A DNA stretch of 64,000 nucleotides, taken from Cristatella mucedo (taxonomy: Eukaryota > Bryozoa > Phylactolaemata > Cristatellidae). The stretch covers positions 606,501-670,500 of the forward strand of contig WPIO01000078.1 in NCBI GenBank assembly GCA_009760855.2, in the 5' to 3' direction. Position numbers and translations under genes: made by a program. Below the pieces are notes generated by a model that was not told where the DNA came from, ran no database searches, and saw only the letters and a program-made list of their open reading frames with translations. Positions 34,496 through 41,589 of the stretch are shown here, piece by piece. Every line of letters begins with the position of its first letter. Position 1 is the stretch's first letter.

Positions 34496-37400
34496 CTATG
34501 TGTGTGCCTATAATGTGCCATAGTCTCACCACGATTCACCTCTGGTGTCTTGCCAGGAATATGGGCTGCCAGCTCCTGCATTGACTCTTCCACGGTAGCA
34601 CATTCCAAAGAGCCTGATATTTACTGCTAAGGTCGGCTCCTGGTGCATACCAAACAACCGGCCTCAGCCGCCTATCGATATTGCTCAATAGATGTTCTAT
34701 GGGGTTCAAATTAGGCGGCTGGCTGAGTCACTGCACCAGAACCGAACTAGAAATGCTCAAAGAGTACAGTCGATAAGATGCTAGATGGGGGAGCCAGTGC
34801 AGGGTAAAGGTGAGAAGTGGTGTAATGTGGCGATTTCGATGTTTCTCACATACAAACGACAAACCTAGCTGCAGAGTTTTGCACCAACTGTAAGTGCCAT
34901 TAACCATAGGTCTTGAAAACCTCCAAGTAGCTAGTTACAAACGTCACAAATGTATGAACCATCACGTGGATGTAATATCCCTACTTAAGCAGGCCCGAAT
35001 TTATTTTTGCAACGATACATAGTTGAAAGTAGGCATACTTGACTGTTAAGCTGATGCGGTCGTCCGGTGAAAGGTTACTTTGGAACAGGGCACCCATATT
35101 GCATGCACATGCTAAAAGTGACGTACAGACCCAGCATATTTTCATGGTTAGGTTTTCCATTTTATAAGTAACACTAGGTTTTCCGTAACTAGTAAGTTGG
35201 CTTTATAGCCATTCAACCTGAGAAAGTTGCTGCCATCCACGTTCAGATGTCAGCAATGCATGCTGCAATGAATAGCTGTGTGTTGCCTGCATACCAATGA
35301 AAACCCAGAACTGCATTGTCCAGCTTCTTCTCAATCGAGAGCACAGATAATAAACTATCACTTTAGGTGAAGAGTTTTCGGCCGAACCATCAAACTGCGA
35401 TCAGATTTTAACAAACAGGTGAGTTTGGTGCATCTATGAACACGTGTGTGTGTGTGTGTGTGTGAGTTCACGCACAGGTATGTGTGCGTGTGCTTGGGCA
35501 TTAGTATTCTGCATTTTGAAAGATGCAGCAACCCTAGACAGTAGTATCTAAGCGTGATGAACCTTGGAAAAAGTGCACCGTGCACCCTCCACAAGCGCCA
35601 ACAAACAGAACTAGTTTGCTGGCGCTGCCAGTGTGGACCTCGTAAATATGACCCACGGACTGCATTATCTAGCTCAACCATCATCTCACAAAGAGAAACT
35701 ACTAAACGTGCAGATTAAAAGTGCAATTAAAACGTACAGCAGAGTCCAGCTCGGCTCAGTCAGCCTCATCAAAAACAGCAAACAGTTGTCGTCTTTGGGA
35801 TGGCAGCATCGCCAGCAGTAGCAGCAGCATCATCAATGCTGCTGCTTTGCTTTGAGAACGATGTCATGCATGGGACCACAAGCACTTAGAGCTGTCACTA
35901 AATTTGCACTGCAGCCCTATTTGGGCTTCCTGTTTGCAAATAAGGAATAGCCTAGAATACGGTATATGTTACAAAGAGGCACCAATAGCCTTGCTTGAAT
36001 GATACTAATTAATAGTCAGCAGTTCAATTTTGCAGCTTTTTTCTGTAGCGACGGCTTGCAAACACAATCACACTAGTTAGGCCGCATCTAGCCTGAAATA
36101 AGTGGCGATGCATCACATGCCTACACAGATGGATCATATTCCCCATCTCCTAGCATGGTAAGCTATTTATAAGGTGCAATAAGACAGCCAAGTCTCCATC
36201 CAGGTGCTTTGGAACTCACTGCAAGAGAAGCAATAACCGAGGGCAACGACATGCATGGCATCATGCTTAGTCAAGCATGCAAAAGCAAACAAGTCACTCA
36301 GGGTCGCCATTTAGCAGGCCATCTGGTTAGTAACATTCGCTGAATATCATGCACAGGTTAGCTCAAAAAGCACACACGGACAAAAAACAAGTTGACTGAG
36401 GATCAGGAAAGCTGAGCAGAACATATGAATCTTTAGCTGACACTTAAGAGACACAAAGTAAATGCAGGCGGTGAGAGAAGCTGGAAGCAAGGTCCGCACT
36501 TACCGTGGGTAACCAGTAAAAGGCCAGGTGGCTGAAAGATTTAAATTTAGTGCAGCAAACAGGTGGTCGATTAGAAGCCAATGAGTGGATGGTTTGAGAG
36601 CACGCTCGAGGAGGAAAGAGGTCCACTAGGTTTTCTGGTGCAAGCAAGTGAAGCGGCCTGTAAGCCAGAGAGACAGAGAGAGGATCTTAAGTACTTGAAA
36701 GGGAAAGGGAGTCAGTGAAACTCAGACAAAAGTGGCATGATCCATGCATTAGTGATATCCCGTCTCGACTTTGATATGCCAGTACCCACAGGTCTTCTAG
36801 CCTGGGCAACAAGACCCTTAAAGTTGGTGCAAAACTCAACAGCTACGCATGTCTGCCGTGAATGTCGCAACTACCAAAATACGCCACTTCTCGCCAACCT
36901 CTACTGGCTCCACGTCGAACTGCATATCAACTTCAAGGATTTGGTACTTTTAGTGCCGTTCATTCTCTTGCTCCAGCCTACCCAATCAGACTACTTCTAA
37001 AATAGGTGAGGCATCATACCAACTACTCTTCTGACTCTAGTCGTTTAGCTGTGGCTCTAACCAGCTTAATATCCTTTATAGAGACAGTGCCTTTAGTCCT
37101 TTCGCTCTAAAATCCTGGAGCTAACACGACTGACATCATGACGTCCTTGACTTGACTAAATTTTTAAAAACTTTAAAAAGCAATCGTTCCTCACAGCGTT
37201 TGCTAGATTCGTATGAATTCTCCTGTGTGTGCTCACAGGTGCTGGCACTGTGCCCATTACCACTAACCAACTGACATGCTTCCTTTCAGCACATCTAAAG
37301 TGCCTTGAAAAAGACTTAGGTCTCTTAGGGTGCTGTACTGTACAAATGCCTAATTCTTATTATTTTTATTATTTATCAGCCATGCCAGTGACCTAAAATA

Positions 37401-40400
37401 AAACTAAAAAGTTGCAATCCACAATACCTACTCAGGTAGACCACATTACCACCTCTCAGTTTAACAATGATAATAATGACACTAAGAAGTCTTTTGTATA
37501 TAGCCCCTTATCTCTATGCTAATGCCTCACAACTTCCAAGAAAATCCATAACCAATGGTTAGTGACATCATAGTTAGACTACCATGCCAAAAGCAAACAA
37601 GGCAAGTCTAATGCTTTGACAAGTCTAGTACTTCTTGCAAGCATAAGCACAAAGAAAGACACTCTGCTAAGCCAGTTAGACAGACCCTGAGACACTAGCA
37701 TGTATTGGATAACACACACATGTAAGCATGCAAAGCACACAAAAAAAAAGATAAGTTAAGAGTGATGGCGACCTTCAAGCCAGAGAGAGAATCTCGAAGA
37801 AAAGATTCAATGCTTGATAGGAGTTGTGCAAAGCTCAAACAGAAGTCGTGCAAAGCTATGCTGTTGACGACAGACCAGTACTTGGTCGGCTTAGTTTGCA
37901 CCAATTGCAGCAGACTAAGGGCACAAGGTTGCAGTCATAAATAAAGGGAATTGCAGTGATCTAGAGACGATGCCACAAATGCAAAAAACTACTCTGGCTC
38001 TTATCTAAGCAGGCCCTGATTTCGCCAATGCAACTAAGCTAAAATTAAGCCGACTTTACAGCAAAGGCAATGTGCTCCTGCACTGACAAGCGGTTTTGGA
38101 ATAGCATGCCCATACTGGTAGACTTCAAGGGAGTGTTGTTAGATTAACTAATCTTGAGGGTGAGGTCTTCCTACTTGAGGGTGACACTAGGCTTGCCCCC
38201 ATAATCGTAAGGTTGGCCATATCGTGGTTAAGCTTTGGGAACTGATTGGCCGTCCAAATGCATATGTCATCAATGAAGGCTACAAGGAAATAAAAGTAAG
38301 TCATACTCAGAGCATGGCTTAGAAGGTTCGAAAGATTGGTAGAGCAATCGAGATAGTTCCGACCAGCATAGAAATCAAAGTCAAAAATTTGCTTGGCTAC
38401 AGACAGCCAAAAGATGGGCGCCTAAGACCGAACTCTAGGCACCCCGCAACTCAGGGGCTAACCGAGTGACCAACAGTCATTTAAATCTTCACTCTAATAT
38501 GCTCTCACGTAGGACCTAACCTGCTAAGCTATGCGCCAAGAATCTGGTGGTCAACAACAAGAAATGCTGCTGAGAGATCTAGGAGAACTAGCACAGAGGC
38601 CTACAATCATTTTTCAGAAGGTAAACCCGAAACACAGATATTCGGGCCCTTACTGATCAGTTACCCCAATAGCCACTGAATGGCCAAGTATGTAATCTAT
38701 CTACGGCTCAACTTCAGCATCCCCACCTCAATCGTCGAAATCATTGGGTGCTATGTGTACGGAAGCCGGGTTGCTTCGAGGGTCTGACACACAGCTGCCG
38801 GGCTGCTACGCAGACGATTGGGTGGCTCAGGCTAGGTCAAGATTCAGCTATTCATTTAGTAAATGTTCAGCCCCCTTTACAAAAACCTGGTTATGCACCT
38901 GACCAGGGGTAAGCCATGAAAGGAACCAGACCCTGACGTGACCTGAGTTGGACAATCATAGAACTAAAGGGGCATTTCAGGCAACAGGTCGCCTTGTCCC
39001 ATGAAACTTGTCATTGATGGTTCAAGATGAGCCCATTCGGTGTAAGTCACGTATGAACAGCATGCTGCAACAGTAAAGCATGCTGCAACAGCTAGTAGAA
39101 TGGCATGGCTAAATAAAGCATGAGTGCAACAAATATCCCACGAAGCTTTTTTGACTAGAATGACCACGTGAGTACAAGGACGAGGGTTATTGAGCCCTGA
39201 TCCCTGGATTTACTCAAAGGGGTATATTCTAAAAGCGGTCTACATTACATTACAACAGACTTCATCTCACGCAACAACGAGAAGGTGGGAAGCAGAAGTA
39301 TAGCAGAGTCATGAGAGCAGTTGAGGTAGTGAGTAGCAAGGAAGTAGCAGCTCAGGACCGCTGAAAAGGATGTGCCATAGTCGGCAGTAGGAGAGTAGTT
39401 GTTGTTGCTTAAGAACCGTGGAAGCGAGTTCCACAGTCTAGGACCTGCTGCAAAGCAAAAGCTTCTGTCGCCAACGGTCTTTAAGCCGAGGAATGGAACT
39501 GCTAATTTATTATTCATACAGGTGCTGAGGCTGGGAAGGCTGAAACTGGTGCAGCAGTTCAGCTAGGTATGGAGGAGCCAAGCCGTGGCTGGCCTTGTGG
39601 CTCAGCGTAAGAACTTTGCTCTGCAGGCTACCGAATGCACACCGAAAGCTGCCTAGGCCTTGAGTGCGGTATACAAACATCTTTCATGTAACATCCACAC
39701 TGTCTGTGTGGCTTTAACAATAATAATAATAATAATGCACTTGATAAAGCGCCCTCAGATAACTTAATCTCTTTCTAGGCGCTTTACATTTGCTGCAAAG
39801 GGAACTGCGATTAAATGGTGAGTAATATCATGCTTGATAAACAACATGAATAACATGGTTAGGGGTGACATGCACAGGGTCAGCATGCAAATGTGGTTAG
39901 TGGCAGCATGCACAGTGTCAGCACGCATAAGCACATCAAGGACGAATCACAGGGACCCACTAAATGCTGTCCTAAATAGGTGTGTTTTTAAGTTCCTTTT
40001 AAATGTGGTCAGGTCAGGGGATGTTCTGACGCAGGTCGGGAGGGAGTTCCAGGCTTTGGGAGCATTGACTGTGAAGCTGATGTGGTTGGCTAGTGAAAAA
40101 TTTCTTTGGAACAGGCTACTAGATTTCGAGCAGACTTATCAGGAGATATGCTTACTGAGGCAATTTTGAGCGTTCATCTTTCCAACTTCTGAGTAACAAT
40201 AGGTTTGCTCATAACTAATTTCTGCTAGTAATTAGTACCGCTTGTTGAGTTACAGAAGGAGATGCACATCTCTAAGTATATCTCTAGGCTGTCAGTCTTA
40301 TACAGATGCCACACAGCCATACTTGTGCTTTGATCCTACCTAGTCATGGTTGAAACTAATGTCACTCAGAAACTGGAAAGACTTAACTTTAAAAAATTGG

Positions 40401-41532
40401 CTCGGCCAGTGTATCCCCTATTGCTTATACACAGAATGTTGATGTTTGATTTGAAAATGACTTTTTGCTAGATGACCACAATACTAAGCAGTCAAGTCTG
40501 CGTACCTTCAGCAACGTGAAACTGCAAAAACTCAGGTGTGAGGGTAACACAGGGTACAGTAAGTAGTAAGTAGTAAATAAGGGTACCACAGCCAAGTTGT
40601 TCCACGCACTTGTGACTTAAAGTCTAGGAGCCTATAACATACTCTTTGCAGCAGGTCTTCCCGCCGGTGAAATAAGATGCTTATAGATAATGTGAAACTC
40701 GGCAGCCATGCTTGTCTGTCGTAAACATCACAATTACCATAAGTAAATAAAATAAATACTAGCTGATTTAACAGTCTCTTTTGAATAGCGACAGAAGAGC
40801 CTTTACGGCTATCACCACCGTTTGCAGTGGCGATAAAGGATCACCCACCGCAGGATTAGAACCCACGACCTCGGGACCGAGGTCATGAAAAGCAACCACC
40901 TTACCTAGTGTGCCATCACGTTATTAGGCCACTTCTCACCGACCTGCTCTGACACTGCATCGAGCAGATCATCAGCTTCAAGGTCACAGCTCTCACTTTT
41001 CGGTCCTTTCATGCTCATGTTTTGGCCAACTTATCTAAAGCACTTAATTCTTAGGCATTCCTTCACACCATCCACTAATCAGACTCTGATGGTCTAACTA
41101 GTCCTCTAATAGCTAACTACAAACTTTCAAGACTGCACCTTTAGTTACTATGCTCAGAAGCCTGGAACTCACTACCCACTGACATCACGACTGATTTTAA
41201 GACAATGAAAATAAGCAAAAAACCTCACTTGTTCTTCAAAAAATTTGCTACCTCCATGTGAACTATCATTCGTGTGCTTAAATGTGCTGAAAGTGTGCAT
41301 TATGATCACAAACCAGTTTTTTCAGCCTACCTACAATGACTGGAAAGAGATTTATTTCTCTGATGCCACTATCTAAGAATACTAGTATTAATATTACTAT
41401 AACAGTTATTATTATTACCCTCGCTGCCCTAATTAGCAAGAAGAGGCAGCTACGGCGCCCCAGGACCACAGTGGATTATCAGAACACTGAATTTTGAGCT
41501 TCGCCGGTTACAATTTTACCTGAAAAGTCGTG

Positions 41533-41589
<57 letters not shown>

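Noticed and set aside
34271-34608. Cys/Val-rich and His/Thr-rich open frames
   Set aside because: Translation of the (GT)n array in both directions.
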